Source: Chromera velia
Lineage: Eukaryota > Sar > Chromeraceae
Reading direction: 5' to 3'
Assembly (NCBI GenBank): GCA_018398765.1
Contig: JAHBMJ010005818.1
Location: 31,698 to 64,823 of the forward strand
Length of the DNA: 33,126 bases
How positions within the stretch are numbered: position 1 is the stretch's first letter; the number at the start of each line of letters is the position of its first letter. Below, piece by piece: positions 8,422-19,323 of the stretch. The notes beneath the pieces are model-generated. The model searched no databases and was not told the origin of the DNA. It worked only from the letters and a program-made list of their open reading frames with translations. Position numbers and translations under genes: made by a program.

Positions 8422-11400
8422 ATGTCAGACGTCGGATCTGGAAATCGCACCCCACCTTCGAAGAGTGCCCGAGAGATCGAGGAGCTACGCGCCAAGCTGG
8501 AGTCCCTGAAGCAGAGAAGCTCGAGCCTTTTGGAAGAGCGGGAACCTGAACGGTCGAATCGGCCCACCGGTGTGGAGTGGCAACCACAAATCTCTCTTTT
8601 TGACCTTGGTCACTTCAGCCATAGTTCCTCACTGTCAGCGGATGTAAAAGACAGTCGCCAACTAGAGTCGCCTTCTTCTGCTTCCTCTTCATCCTCTTTG
8701 CCCAGCAATGTCTTCAAAACATCCCACAACGCCCGTCCCGTCACACAAGTCAAGTCGTCCTCTTCAGGCAGACAGTCGAATGCAGGAAAAGAACAAGAGG
8801 ACACTGCCCACCCTCCCTTGGCACCTTCCTCTCGTGGTGTTCGAGCTCCATACAGGCAAATGTCATCTGCAAGTGATACTGCCCGGAAGTTAACCTCTAC
8901 GCACTCACACTCAGCCGAAACCAGGAGCCGTACACACGACATTGTTCTTGAACCAAAAAACACAACCAGTAAGGAGAGAGAAGAGTCACATGGAGAAAAA
9001 CAGCAGCTTCACCCCACAGGTCCAGCATGGGAGGTTGACCTCCAAGGCCTCAGAGTTCCCCGTCCAGCTGTAGCGAAGGACAAAGAGAAAGGGGGGGCGT
9101 CAATTCAAAAACAACAGAAGACCCCGCACATGAAACGGTCTGTCGTTTCGCCTTCCTCTGCCTTTGTGTGCCCCATTCTCTCACTTCTCTTCTTCTCTTT
9201 ATCCTTGTGTATTCATATATGCTGAAAATTCATTTCAACTCATTTATGCTTTGCATTTGTGCAGGACTAAGACACAATCGAAGGCCTCCAGCGTGGCATC
9301 ATCTGTGGCCCCGAGAAGGAGCAATGCAGACCGTCCGATTGCTCGTGAACATCCCAATCAGCCTCATGAAGACTCTCGGGCCTCACAACAAAGTCTGACA
9401 CCTCCTCCTGGGCCGACAACTCAACCACAGGTCATGAACCCCCATCCGATACCCCCCCAAGTCACCCCACCGCAAGCACCTGCACCTATTGCAATGCAAA
9501 AGCCTTCCGGCGTGCCGACTGATGTTGCACAAGGGTACCTCGCAGCACCAATCCCCCCTTACAGCACACTTTTTGAAGCTCAAATGGCAGCCATGCAACA
9601 AGCACTGCTCACTTTAGGCCCGTCGGTCTTGGAGGCTTGGATTGCCAGAGGGTTGGGAGGGGTTCCACCCCCCAATCTGCCCCCCCCTGCAACGGCTGCC
9701 GTACCCCGGAAAGCTCCGTCTCAGAGAAACTCATCTCAAAGCACTATCGGGGGGGCTGCTCTAGCAAGATCACCAGGTCCTGCTTCCGCCCCGTCCCCCG
9801 GTCCTGCTCGAACGCGGCAATCTGAGAAGCGAAGCTTGAAACCCACGTCAGAAAAACAACAATCTGGCACTACATTTGCGCTTCTCTGTTCGCAGCACTC
9901 CTGCACGAGCACGTTGCAGAGTGGGTCTCCCAGTCGTCAGTCCAAACAGGTCAAGAAAGGTGCAAGCGGAGGCTGTTGTGCTCCAATCCGACCACATACA
10001 GAACCCGCCCCCCTTTTGCGAGAGCAGCGGAGACAGCAGCGACAGCAGGAGGAAGCACAACAGCTGAGGGAGACAAAGAAGGACGACTTACAGCAACAAA
10101 GACAACAAAGATCGCCGCACCGCCCTTCTCCAGTATTCGGCAAACCTCTCCCTGCTGCAACCACTTCGAATTCGAACCAAAAAAACAGAGCCAATCCTAC
10201 CAGACAGACCCTTCCTGCCGGTTCATCTCCCTACCGTTGTCGCTCCTCCGCACATGAATCGTCGTCTTCAAATAAAAACACAGCGAGTCAGGCAGACAAG
10301 CGGAGGCGTCAAATTGGGAGTGCACCTGCTCTGGTCCGCCCTCCGATGCCGAATCAATCCGTTTGCCCTATGGGCATGTCCGCAGACACAAGCGAAAAAG
10401 ACTTTCCAGAACCTCCCCACGAAGACCCCCCTTCCCCCTCACCAGAAGCCGAAGATATTCCCCAAGAACACCCTGATGCCACCCCTCAGAACCCCGGGGG
10501 AAAAATTGTGCACCGCATCACTTCGTCAAAAGATTCATCCAAACGGGGCGTGTCCAGACTGACACCACCGAAGCCTGCCAACAGTCATTCCTCAGATGGA
10601 AAGTCGTGCCACCAACGGAGACCTGTCGGTGCAAACCGGGGCAGCGTGTCACACGCCAGCTCTTCGCAGGCTGCCGTCTCTGTATCCACATCAATATCGG
10701 CATCAAAAAAGAAAGGACGCCCAGGAGCACAGTCAAACTGCGCCAATTCAACCACCCCCCCTTCCCAAAGCCGCCCCTTTCCTCCCAAATCCTCTCCGCC
10801 TCAGCGAATTGACCCTGCAGCTGTATGGTCAGACGACGATGGACGAGACCAGCACATACATGCAGAGATCAGCAGAATGTGTGCAGAGCAGGAGAAGCTG
10901 ATGACTCTGTTGAGGGATCTCAAACAGAGCCAGGCAGACATTCTGAGTATGATCTCCAAGAAAGATTCAAACCCCCCGCCTGCCGAGCATCGCCTTCCCT
11001 CACACCGTTCATACACTCCAAAGGACTTACACAGAAATCGTACCCACACACATACAGACGTCCCGTACTCACCCCACACCACCGACCGAAAAGGGTCCAC
11101 TGGAGACCACAGGAGCCGTCCCCGCACCCCCCCGCCTCGTGTGTCCTCACTCTCTCAACCGAAGAGGACTCCTACGAGGGAACCATACGTGCCTTCCAGT
11201 TTGAAAACGGTGGCAATTTCATACGCACAGGCTGCGTCTGATCTACTATTTCGATCAGCGGCGCAGAAGGCTGCTGCGGAGTATTCCTTTCTACCCTCCA
11301 ATCGTGTCAAGGTTCCCAAGGCCTCTCCGAGAACCAGGGGCCTCCAGTACCCCCACACAGCCAAGGGCGGATCAGTCAAAAGACACCATAAAACTGACAT

Positions 11401-14300
11401 TTCAGGCAGGGGAGACGATGAATGTCGAAAGGGCTCAGACACTGCTCGAATTCTCGCAAGGATGCTCCAGGGAAAAGGGAGGCAGGAAGAGTTGAGCGAC
11501 ACCGAGAGAAAAGAGGCAGGAGGGAAGGGACGAATGGCATCAGGGTCTCTCAATCGCAAAGCCCAACTGGAGACTCATGCAGAGTCCATCATGGTCAGTC
11601 AGCCAGTTATGCTTGGACTTTGACTAGTCTGGAAGTCTTTCAGCCGTCTGTCCAGCCGGCAGGTCTCAGTGCTATGCAGATTCTGCTCCAGTGAGTCGGT
11701 CGGTAAAGCAACTTGTGAATTTGCAGGTCATCCGGCCTGCCTCTCTGCTTTATTACATTCATTCATTCATTCACTCATTCAGTCACTCATTCATTCATTC
11801 GTTCATTCATTCATTCATTCATTCATTCATTCATTCATCCAGTCATCAGTCAGTCAGTCAGTCAGTCAGTCCCTCATCGATTCATTCAGTCGGTCTAGTC
11901 AGTTGGTCGGTAAGCAAGTAGGCTAGTGAGTTTCTAGACCTCGCAGCTAGTCAGTCAAGCAGGCAGCTAGGCGGGTAGGCAGGCAACGAGTCACACAGTT
12001 ATTTAGACATGCGTTTTTTCTGCAGGCATTCCTTTTTGACGTGTCCGCTAAAGGGCGCCGTACAATAAAAAGACCTCACCAAAAGGATTCATCCATGCAC
12101 AACGTTCTCATTTCTCTGCAGGCAATGGCGCTGGATCTGGCTAAAGAAATGCACCGTGCTTCCATGCCTTCGCTTGTTTCGCGCTCTCCGCGTCACCAAA
12201 CATCCTACTCCCCCGGGCCCTCTGTAAAGAAGACGTCAAAGGGAGGCAAATCGAGGTCTCCCTCTCCTGTTGCTGCCAGTCCAAAAAGGCCGAGACAACC
12301 ACACTCCGCGAGAAGGGGATCTCCTGGTCTCGAGAGAATGGTCAGTCAGCTTGACAAAAGGAAGAGCACGGCTCGGAAGTCCCCCAGCGTCGACGTGTCT
12401 TTATCATATTGTGTTGCCTGCGTGTTTGCGTCACTGAAATCGTATCTCCTCTTTCCTGGGCTCTGCCACGATGAACGATGCCTCACGCTATAAGATCATT
12501 CGGGCGCCTAGCCTGCATGTCGTTTATTCCTGATGTTTTTATCTTTCTTCCTCTCTGCAGCAAGCGACACAAGCCACCCCTCCAGCAAAGTCAGAGCGAC
12601 CTCCGAGAGAGATGACGATTTCTAAACCCGTCCTCTCCAGGTCACATCCTTCCAAGGGCAATGGAAGAAGCCCCTCTTCCTCTCCACCTGCAGCACAACA
12701 ACAGCCACGACCCGAGGCACCCCCCTCTAGACACGAACCTCATGTGCATGACAGAGCACACAACGCAGTCGGGACTCCCTCTTACTCTGTCGAGAATCCC
12801 CTTTTTGTCTCCACCTCAATAAACGCTGAAGATAAAGGAATTCAAGAACCAAAAACAGAACAGAGAAACGAATCGATTAGTGAGGTAGAAGGGGAGAGAC
12901 CAGTACAGAGAAATACGGTCGGCCAACTAGTCACCATACCCGCTAAAGTTGCTGGAGCCCCGACCCCTCCCGTCTCCACGTCACCAGAACCTCGATTTCC
13001 CCTCTTCCACTCAGTCTCATTTCCTGCTTTATTCAGAGCTCCAGTCGCCCCTCCCATTCGAACCCTAAGTGCCTATCCTTCAAGTCCCAACGCCAGGCCT
13101 GTCACACCCCCGACGTCCACCCTGAAACTTGACAACACCCCATGGCAAAGCCCATCCCCGCCCCTGCACGAACCGGCTGCCTCTTCTCCCACCCGCACCC
13201 GTCTCCCTGCTGCTGCGACCTCCGCTCTTCCTCAGTCCAGTCCCTACTCTCCCATTCCGTTTCAACTCGGAGGCATGCGCTCTGCAGTTCTTAGCTCGGC
13301 ACGAAGCCCCCCATTTGATATTCACCAGTCTCGTGTCGTGTCACCCCTGACAGTTCGAGTCTCCGCTTTGCATTCCCCTCCAAGTCTTGCACGCCCTCAC
13401 ACCGTCTCCACTCCTCCTCACGGTCTAGTCCAGTTTGTCTCCATGCCCTCGGCCCCTGCTCCAGGAACTCCCCCATCTGATCCTTCCTTCCAACGCCCCC
13501 CCTCTGCCCCTCCTTCAACAGCCATGCCTCAACCGCAATCCCCCCATCAGACCACGAGGATAACTGGAAGAGCAAACGGCGTGACCGTGCCGCAACTGGC
13601 GCCTGCCGGATCACCACCTTCGTCTGCGCCTGTACCCGCCCAGCCAGCCCAGCAGGGTGTGATTGCGAGACCACTCTTTTCCGTCTCCCCAGTGAGCACA
13701 GCAACATCTTACATCTCCGTGGGAAGACCCCACACAGGGCATCAGAGGGTCCATCCACCTTCATGGGGACACCGACCGTGGCCGCCGCCATCTGGCGGGC
13801 CGTCCCCATTTGTCCGATCCTGGACTGCAGGCCCCTTCCGTGCGCCCACTCCTATCGCTCCGCCGCCCCCGGTGCACGTAAGCGCGTTGGGGGTACCGGT
13901 ACAGAGAGGGACGCCAGTGAAAGGAGGCGTTGAGGTTATTGCAGCAGCCAAGGGGGGGGAAGCATTTGTGGCCCCCATTGCACGTGCCCCCCAAGCAGCT
14001 GCAGCACTCTCACGGAGTCCAAATGCCTTTGCATCTAATGCACAGAGCGCACAACAGCACCATGGGAGTCTCTTCGGTTTTGTACGGCGTGCTTCCGCGG
14101 CACCAAATGCGTCCGCTGCAGGAATCTCGGATGCAGGGGTAAACGGGCTGCATGCGCAGATGGGTGGAGAGATGGCGGGGGCACATACCGTCTCTGTCCG
14201 CCAAGGGACTGCACAGACCCCCATCCAACCTCCTGCCCAACTGAAGCAACAGAGGAGCAGCACGTCCTCCGCTGCTGTTCCCGTCAGCTTCCAGACGTAG
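8422..14300 (+). CDS. Large Ser/Pro/Gln-rich disordered protein, four exons (about 1,717 aa)
   Basis: Exons 8422-9137, 9265-11593, 12026-12394 and 12561-14300 join in frame to TAG at 14298. Donors are GTCTGTC, GTCAGTC and GTGTCTT; all three acceptors are TGCAG. The start is the ATG in CCAAAAATGTCA. Residues 17-42 (REIEELRAKLESLKQR) and roughly 770-805 (EISRMCAEQEKLMTLLRDLKQSQADIL) look like short coiled coils. About residues 339-373 form another helical patch (ALLTLGPSVLEAWIARGL). The rest is low-complexity Ser, Pro, Gln, Thr and basic sequence with many SP/TP and SPxP motifs, as in scaffold or RNA-associated proteins. There is no catalytic domain, signal peptide or membrane segment, and I recognise no family. 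An alternative in-phase acceptor at 12121 would drop 32 residues. The intron at 11594-12025 is packed with ATTC/AGTC repeats. Confidence 0.8.
11755..11875 (+). repeat. (ATTC)n then (AGTC)n array inside an intron
   Basis: About twenty imperfect ATTC units are followed by a run of CAGT/AGTC units at about 11845-11870. The array lies in the second intron of the large gene. The AGTC run contains GTCAGT several times, which is the donor consensus of this window. Confidence 0.9.
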
Positions 14301-15499
14301 TAAGACGGTCCAGGGACCGGGTGGCAGAGGCATGTTCAGGGGAGGAGAGATAGAAGTGAGTGCACAATGACATTGGGGCGGGCTTCTGTGAATCGCTTCG
14401 CGCGTCATTATTTAAACTGCTGCTGACATGTATGTATACGCCACACGCGTGTCAACCCAATTCAATTGCCAAGCCGTTCCAAGAACCGGACCTACTCATG
14501 GCCGGAGGATTCCGAAGGATATTAGACTGGTATCAGATGCTGCGGAGACGTGGTTCATTCGCTAAATCGTGGCGCTACAGCGACTGGGATTTGCTACTTC
14601 ATATCAACTCAAACTCAAATAAATGTGATACATCAAGGCTGAAACGAGGTAGACCATTCATATCAATCCGTAAGATAATTAGTTTACATTTTAAATTCAA
14701 GTATTGTACACTGAATTAACCCATACTGCAAGTTTGATTCTCTGAGAACTTCTCTCACTTGCTGAGACTCTAGACTATGACTGACTAGCTGACTAAGAGA
14801 CTAACCAATTTACAATTAAATTGATTACTATATTAAACTAAGCATACAGATCTAGATATAGATATAAACTTTAAGTGAATTAAATCTAGTTAGCATAGAC
14901 TTATATTTGATTGTAAAGCTTATATATTCAATTAATTAATTTAGCTAGCTAAAAAATTTATAACAATTGATGCATCAGTCTACGCATCGGTGTATAATTA
15001 AGCTATATGATGCAACTGTAGGCAGCAACCTAGCTAGTACAATGCCTTAAATGTCCTTAAATTTTATGTCAGAATGATTTAGAATGAACTTAAGCCTAAG
15101 AATGAAGTTAAAATTCAATGAATGGTCAAAAATTTGGTTACAAAAAGCGACAAAGTTTTTAAACGTACCACAAAACCTATAGCTCTATTTAAAAAAACTT
15201 TTGTATATTTTGATTAGTAGTCCTAGACGCATAGTATATATTTATTGAGAACCACAACTAGTATAGTGATTCATATTAATTAGTGAATATAAATCAATGA
15301 ATGTAAGAGCATTGAATATATTACTATATGCTCCATAAGCAACACAACGCATAGCTAGGCATAAAACATGATGTTGCATTGATGTATATGATAAAAAAAC
15401 AATTCTTTTACTCTAAGTCCTGACTGTTTAGCTGTCACAGGAGATTTGCAGCCCAGATTTGCAACTGAACGTTGAGAGACTCTCTCTGGTATTACCCAT
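14301..15499. other. AT-rich spacer between convergent genes
   Basis: GC content falls sharply after about 14620. The spacer has many TAGCTAG and TTAATTAA-like words. It must contain the polyadenylation regions of both flanking genes. No ORF of protein-like composition, RNA gene or terminal repeats is recognised. Confidence 0.5.
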
Positions 15500-16990
15500 C
15501 TACTGGCTAGAACACCCGCCTTTACACGTACCAGACGCATTTCCAAACAAACCAAAAGGCTCGTCTGCCACCAAAACCACACGTCGCCCTCGGATGAATT
15601 CTTGTACAACCTCGGTGTACGTGACTCCCTCTCCCCCCTCCCCCTCCACCGTCGTCCCGTTGTTCCCCACACAAATCGTGCCTGTGTGAGACCTGCAGGG
15701 CGGTATAAAGAACGAGACTGGTGCCCCCGAATCAACCAGACTTCGTGCCGTCTCTACGGTTGCCTTTTTATATTCTAACCAATCCCCCCCCGGTCCCATG
15801 GCTGCAACTGTCGCCTCTGTGTCTTGGATATTCACGGCAACCAGAGTCGACACACTCGTTTTTCTGAGTGCCCCAACCACATCCCAATCCACCGTACCTT
15901 CGGACCAAGCACCAGAGTATGCCCAGCTCATCACGCTATGACCAAATGATCGTGGTGAGAGAAACTTCGGCCCCCCCTTCAACCAACCAAAATGGGCTCC
16001 TTCCGGGAAAAAAAGACCGGACTGGGAAATCGCAAGCATTTCTGACGACTGCAGTTGACCAAAAAACTGTTGCCGGAGCACACTCTCCTCTCTTAAAGGG
16101 CCCCCGGATGGCATAAGAAACCTTCCCGAACTCGGACGAAACACCGAGTCTCTAATTTCGTCGGAAATCAACGCCACCCCAATGCCACCCGCCGACCCCC
16201 CAGCCAAAACAATGCGTCTGGGGCCTGCCCCTATTCCTTCAAGCGTAGTGCCTGATTCCCCATCTCCCCCGCCCCCAAGTCCTAAACTTTCTGCTCTTTT
16301 AGAGGAGTCTGTAGGATAGAACATCACTGTGTCACGCAAATGCAGCATGATGCTCTGCACATTTACAAACCCGGCAAAATGCAATCCCCAAGGCCCTGCC
16401 TTCCCCCCATTTCCCTTCCCAGCATGGGTGTCACCCGAACAATACGGGATCTCCACATGATTGCAGTTCATGAAAGGATTTTTCTCGTCTGTTGACAGAA
16501 GCCCGTCCTTGTCTCTAAATTCCGGAAGGAAGTGACACGAAGACCCGAGATCGCTGTCCTTCCTTCTCCAACAATCCATTGGGGTAATGCAGAGGCCTCC
16601 TCCCTGAAGGAAGAAGACCCAGTCATCAGCACAAGAGGACCCTGGAGGAGCCAACCGGATAAAAAATCCGGCATCACTTCCATCTAGACATCGGGCTCCT
16701 GGGTAGACGTCACGAGGCACGTAGCGAAGTACTAGGGAGTCGGTTTGCAAGTCAACCGTTGCTTCTGTTTTCTTGCACGTCGCCTTTTGATTTAGAAACG
16801 GAGAAAGGCCAAACCAAAACAATGCAACCGCCACGATCAATGCACATGTGTAGGGAACACACGGTCCTGGCATTCTATTTGGGGGCTTGGGAAGCAGAGT
16901 GCTGCGTCCTGCCGTGACGTTGTTGAGTTCCCTCCCGGCTGTGTTGCCAGCTGCTTCACGCGCACTGTTGTCTGGCAGCTGCAAGTACAT
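15500..16990 (-). CDS. Notum/pectinacetylesterase-family serine hydrolase (496 aa, single exon)
   Basis: Members of this alpha/beta-hydrolase family remove acyl or acetyl groups: plant enzymes act on pectin and animal Notum on Wnt lipid. The frame is one exon. Residues 44-66 (PYTCALIVAVALFWFGLSPF) are a single membrane segment after a short N-terminal tail, so it is probably a type II secretory-pathway protein with a lumenal or extracellular catalytic domain. The oxyanion-hole motif LQGGGLC is at 128-134. The nucleophile elbow GGSAGG puts the catalytic Ser at 266. The likely Asp is D390 (NIQDTEA) and the His is H435 (CRSHT). Paired cysteines fit the family. The start at 16990 is the first Met; Met40 (MPGPCVPY), just before the membrane segment, is an alternative. 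Natural substrate is unknown; a cell-wall polysaccharide ester is a reasonable inference. Confidence 0.88.
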   Translation of the reverse strand: MYLQLPDNSAREAAGNTAGRELNNVTAGRSTLLPKPPNRMPGPCVPYTCALIVAVALFWFGLSPFLNQKATCKKTEATVDLQTDSLVLRYVPRDVYPGARCLDGSDAGFFIRLAPPGSSCADDWVFFLQGGGLCITPMDCWRRKDSDLGSSCHFLPEFRDKDGLLSTDEKNPFMNCNHVEIPYCSGDTHAGKGNGGKAGPWGLHFAGFVNVQSIMLHLRDTVMFYPTDSSKRAESLGLGGGGDGESGTTLEGIGAGPRRIVLAGGSAGGIGVALISDEIRDSVFRPSSGRFLMPSGGPLREESVLRQQFFGQLQSSEMLAISQSGLFFPEGAHFGWLKGGPKFLSPRSFGHSVMSWAYSGAWSEGTVDWDVVGALRKTSVSTLVAVNIQDTEATVAAMGPGGDWLEYKKATVETARSLVDSGAPVSFFIPPCRSHTGTICVGNNGTTVEGEGGEGVTYTEVVQEFIRGRRVVLVADEPFGLFGNASGTCKGGCSSQ

Positions 16991-17830
16991 GGCCAGCCTG
17001 GTTTTGCTTACATGAGGTCACGACCGAGAAAGGAATGGACTGACATATGCAGCGCATTGCACTTGCTGGTGTGTTGTTGCAGTTCCGAAAGCGTTAGTCA
17101 CTCCTTTCATGCATGCGTGCTGTGAAACACAATTAACGCTGCCAGGCGCAGACATATACAACCACTTCCGAAGGTGAATAGCTGAATTGGCAATGTGCCC
17201 ATGGTGCAGATAGTCTGTCAGGACACTCGAGTCGCGCATATATATACCTTTACGTCGTAGTACTCAGTAGTAACGCACCATTCAATGCGCATCCAACAGT
17301 GTCGTTGGCTGACAATGTGTTGCATCATTGCAACGATCACCATGCACTGCAACAGACTTATATAGTAGCTGCATGCATGCATGCATGTGTCGATCGATCA
17401 GCTAATCGGGATCTTTACCCCAAAAGGGTCCGCGGGGGATCGGGCTCCCCCCCCCCTCCCCCCCCGCCCCCCATGCACCCACCCACAATATATCACGGGA
17501 TACACCCAACCAGTTGGGTAAGTGCCTCGGGAGGCCATTTAAGGGGTCGGCCATAATTTGATTGATGCAAAGTCAGGGATCGACTTGGGCATGTCTTGTC
17601 TGCAATGGGTAGGCAAGTGGTGGAGGCTACGGAAATGCACGCAAAATATGCTTTTCGGGACCACACCATACTATCTAAAGTAGTTGGGGACCAAGGGGCA
17701 CCCCTAGGTCAACCTGGCTGCCCGTTAGCATAGTTGCTGAAAGGATAGTACATTGTACTATCAGATAGTACAATAGGATAGTACCTGATGTACCTTAAGA
17801 AGAGGGGAGGGGGAAGGCTTAAGGTTACTT
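16991..17830. other. Upstream region of the esterase gene and spacer
   Basis: The esterase promoter should lie here on the minus strand. A TATATATA run at about 17239-17246 lies roughly 250 bases upstream of its ATG and could be a TATA element, though it could equally be a microsatellite. A TGCATGCA run (about 17372-17388) and long C runs (17448-17471) follow. No gene is seen. Confidence 0.4.
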
Positions 17831-17866
17831 AGGGTTCATCCTAGGGTCTATCCTAGGGTCCATCCT
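17831..17866 (+). repeat. Three copies of a 12-bp unit
   Basis: Copies AGGGTTCATCCT, AGGGTCTATCCT and AGGGTCCATCCT lie head to tail. They are followed directly by unrelated sequence. Confidence 0.85.
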
Positions 17867-17975
17867 AAATTGACTCTAGCCGAGCGGGCCTAGTCATCCT
17901 ATAACCACGTGTACAAGGATAAAAGGAACTGAGAAGAACCGACTGATGCAGAAGTATCAGAACATTGAGGTCCGA

Positions 17976-17991
17976 ATAGGTTCGAACCTAT
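17976..17991. other. Perfect 16-bp palindrome
   Basis: ATAGGTTCGAACCTAT equals its own reverse complement. Its centre GGTTCGAACC also matches a Pol III B-box or tRNA T-arm core, but a full tRNA cannot be folded around it. It overlaps the start of the HA-like relic frame. Confidence 0.7.
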
Positions 17992-18186
17992 ACCAGCCTC
18001 CGTCTGCTTCGCCTGCACCAGAAGCAGGCTGGCATCCCCATGTCTAAGACACGTATCCATGCCATTGAGTCTCTCGGTTTATGTAAGTGGGAGAACAGTT
18101 ATACATTCAACACAGATTCTGAGGGAGAGCTCTTGGAGGCTCACTTGGATGTGTTTAGCCTGTGCTCCCATGAGGAGGCTGTTTGA
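17980..18186 (+). pseudogene. Relic resembling a helicase-associated (HA) domain
   Basis: A 68-residue open frame ending in TGA contains SLRLLRLHQKQAGIPMSKTR, followed by IHAIESLGLCKW. HA domains have a QR..Y..L core, a short loop, then (M)xxERIxxLExIGFxW; the second half here fits well, with a one-residue insertion before the final Trp. The usual leading W..Q is not evident. The remaining 28 residues end in a Cys-poor acidic tail. The frame has a stop just upstream and only one internal Met (18040), so it is probably a fragment of a former gene or multi-domain protein. HA-domain proteins are numerous in some algae. The assignment rests on eye alignment. Confidence 0.35.
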
Positions 18187-18213
18187 GGGGGGGGGAGGGA
18201 GGAAGGGGGGGGG
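18184..18213 (+). repeat. G-run cluster
   Basis: Several G runs of three to eleven bases occur within 30 bp, separated by single A or GAA spacers. The plus strand could form a G-quadruplex. The lengths of such homopolymers are also prone to sequencing error. Confidence 0.7.
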
Positions 18214-18505
18214 GGTATTCAGTTAAGTAAACTCTGTTGTGCAGGCTCCTTCTCATTCATTCACTCATTCTGGAGGCCTCAGATGTTTTAACTAGTTCTA
18301 ATACTCAAAAAATGTTATAAATATTTTATAAAACATTAAACTCTACCTAGATACTGTGTAATAATTGATAGATAGCCTATAACGCTTAGAGAATAATAAC
18401 ATTAATTAATATTTATTGATAGCACTATTAAGATAGTACATTATACTATTACAATCAGTACAACGGGTTTTAGTACATTAGAATTCCAGTGTAGTACAGT
18501 GTATT

Positions 18506-18778
18506 ATGGCAACGATGCCTGTTAGGGCAGCCGAAAGCTGCCCCCAGTTCGTTTTTGAAAGTTTATTGAGCGACCCGGGGGCATATATCCCGGGTGCTTG
18601 TGAGAGCACCCGGGGGCGGCCGGCGCAGCACGACAACCTGGGATACATGCAACTCCGTGCAAATTACTTGAAGGGCACGTATTATGAGGAGCGAAATAAT
18701 TATAATGCAATCGTTGCTCCGTGCGACTTGCTTAAGGGACATATTTTAGAATTTGGGCGACACCTAGCGACACCGTAA
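18506..18778 (+). CDS. Doubtful small ORF (90 aa)
   Basis: ATG at 18506, TAA at 18776. The product is of mixed composition (for example LGYMQLRANYLKGTYYEERN) and not low-complexity, unlike most chance frames here. It lies alone in AT-rich sequence, and its GC-rich middle contains hairpin-forming CCCGGG repeats. I recognise no family, and no spliced partner is seen. Possibly a remnant of a mobile or duplicated gene. Confidence 0.25.
   Translation: MATMPVRAAESCPQFVFESLLSDPGAYIPGACESTRGRPAQHDNLGYMQLRANYLKGTYYEERNNYNAIVAPCDLLKGHILEFGRHLATP
18573..18614. other. Nested CCCGGG hairpins
   Basis: CCCGGGTGCT (18589-18598) and AGCACCCGGG (18605-18614) form a perfect 10-bp stem with a 6-base loop. An alternative stem pairs ACCCGGG (18573-18579) with CCCGGGT (18589-18595). 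The two folds are mutually exclusive. Confidence 0.8.
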
Positions 18779-19092
18779 CGGATGGACAGAGATAGAACTG
18801 AACCCCCCCCCCCAAAAATGAAAAAATGCGTTATGCAGATCCGTGTGATCTCAGGGCCTCTCGGCTGATCTCAGTAGAGCTGAGCTGCCGCCCGAGGCGA
18901 CAATCTCCTCAAGAAGGAAGCCTGTCTTCAAGCGTGGGCGCACGCACGTACGTTAACGTTCTGTGTTAGTATTTTTTTTGTATTTTATTAGATTTTTATA
19001 TAAATTTTACAGTCAGATTGTCTTTTTTGTACCTTCTATGCTCTGGGCATGAGCTCTTTGGCCCATACATGTAGATATGCATGTAGAGATTT

Positions 19093-19323
19093 ATGCAGAT
19101 AAGTACATGCGGACCCTATTGGGGTAATGGACCACTGATCAACTGTCAATCTGACGCACGCAAAGCATGCGAATGGCCCGGAAAGCAAATTTTGGGGATT
19201 AAAAATCTACGCGGTGAGGTTCCGGGTTGTAGTCTATGCACCTTCACTTTTCCATCAAAATTTACGGGGGAATCATCACGTGGTCTTATGCAGGGAAGTA
19301 GATTTGACATCCTGCACAACTAA
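19093..19323 (+). CDS. Doubtful small ORF, Cys-containing (76 aa)
   Basis: ATG at 19093, TAA at 19321. The product has spaced cysteines (STCGPYW, INCQSD, ACEWPG, GCSLCTF) and balanced composition. An overlapping frame (19214-19480) is also open. No family is recognised. It may be a relic of a longer coding sequence; there is no splice-linked exon I can add. Confidence 0.22.
   Translation: MQISTCGPYWGNGPLINCQSDARKACEWPGKQILGIKNLRGEVPGCSLCTFTFPSKFTGESSRGLMQGSRFDILHN

Noticed and set aside
13291-14263. Long minus-strand frames opposite the last exon of the large Ser/Pro-rich gene
   Set aside because: They are shadows of the GC-rich, stop-poor Ser/Pro coding strand, which has consistent splice phases; the minus frames have no exon logic.
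15355-15735. Minus-strand 126-codon frame overlapping the end of the esterase gene
   Set aside because: It overlaps the strongly supported esterase frame and shows no domain.
17876-17991. A tRNA or tRNA-derived SINE, from TAGCCGAGCGG (A-box-like) and GGTTCGAACC (B-box-like)
   Set aside because: The two boxes are about 100 bases apart, the D-arm has no matching 3' strand, and no acceptor or anticodon stem can be folded. The B-box is part of a simple palindrome.
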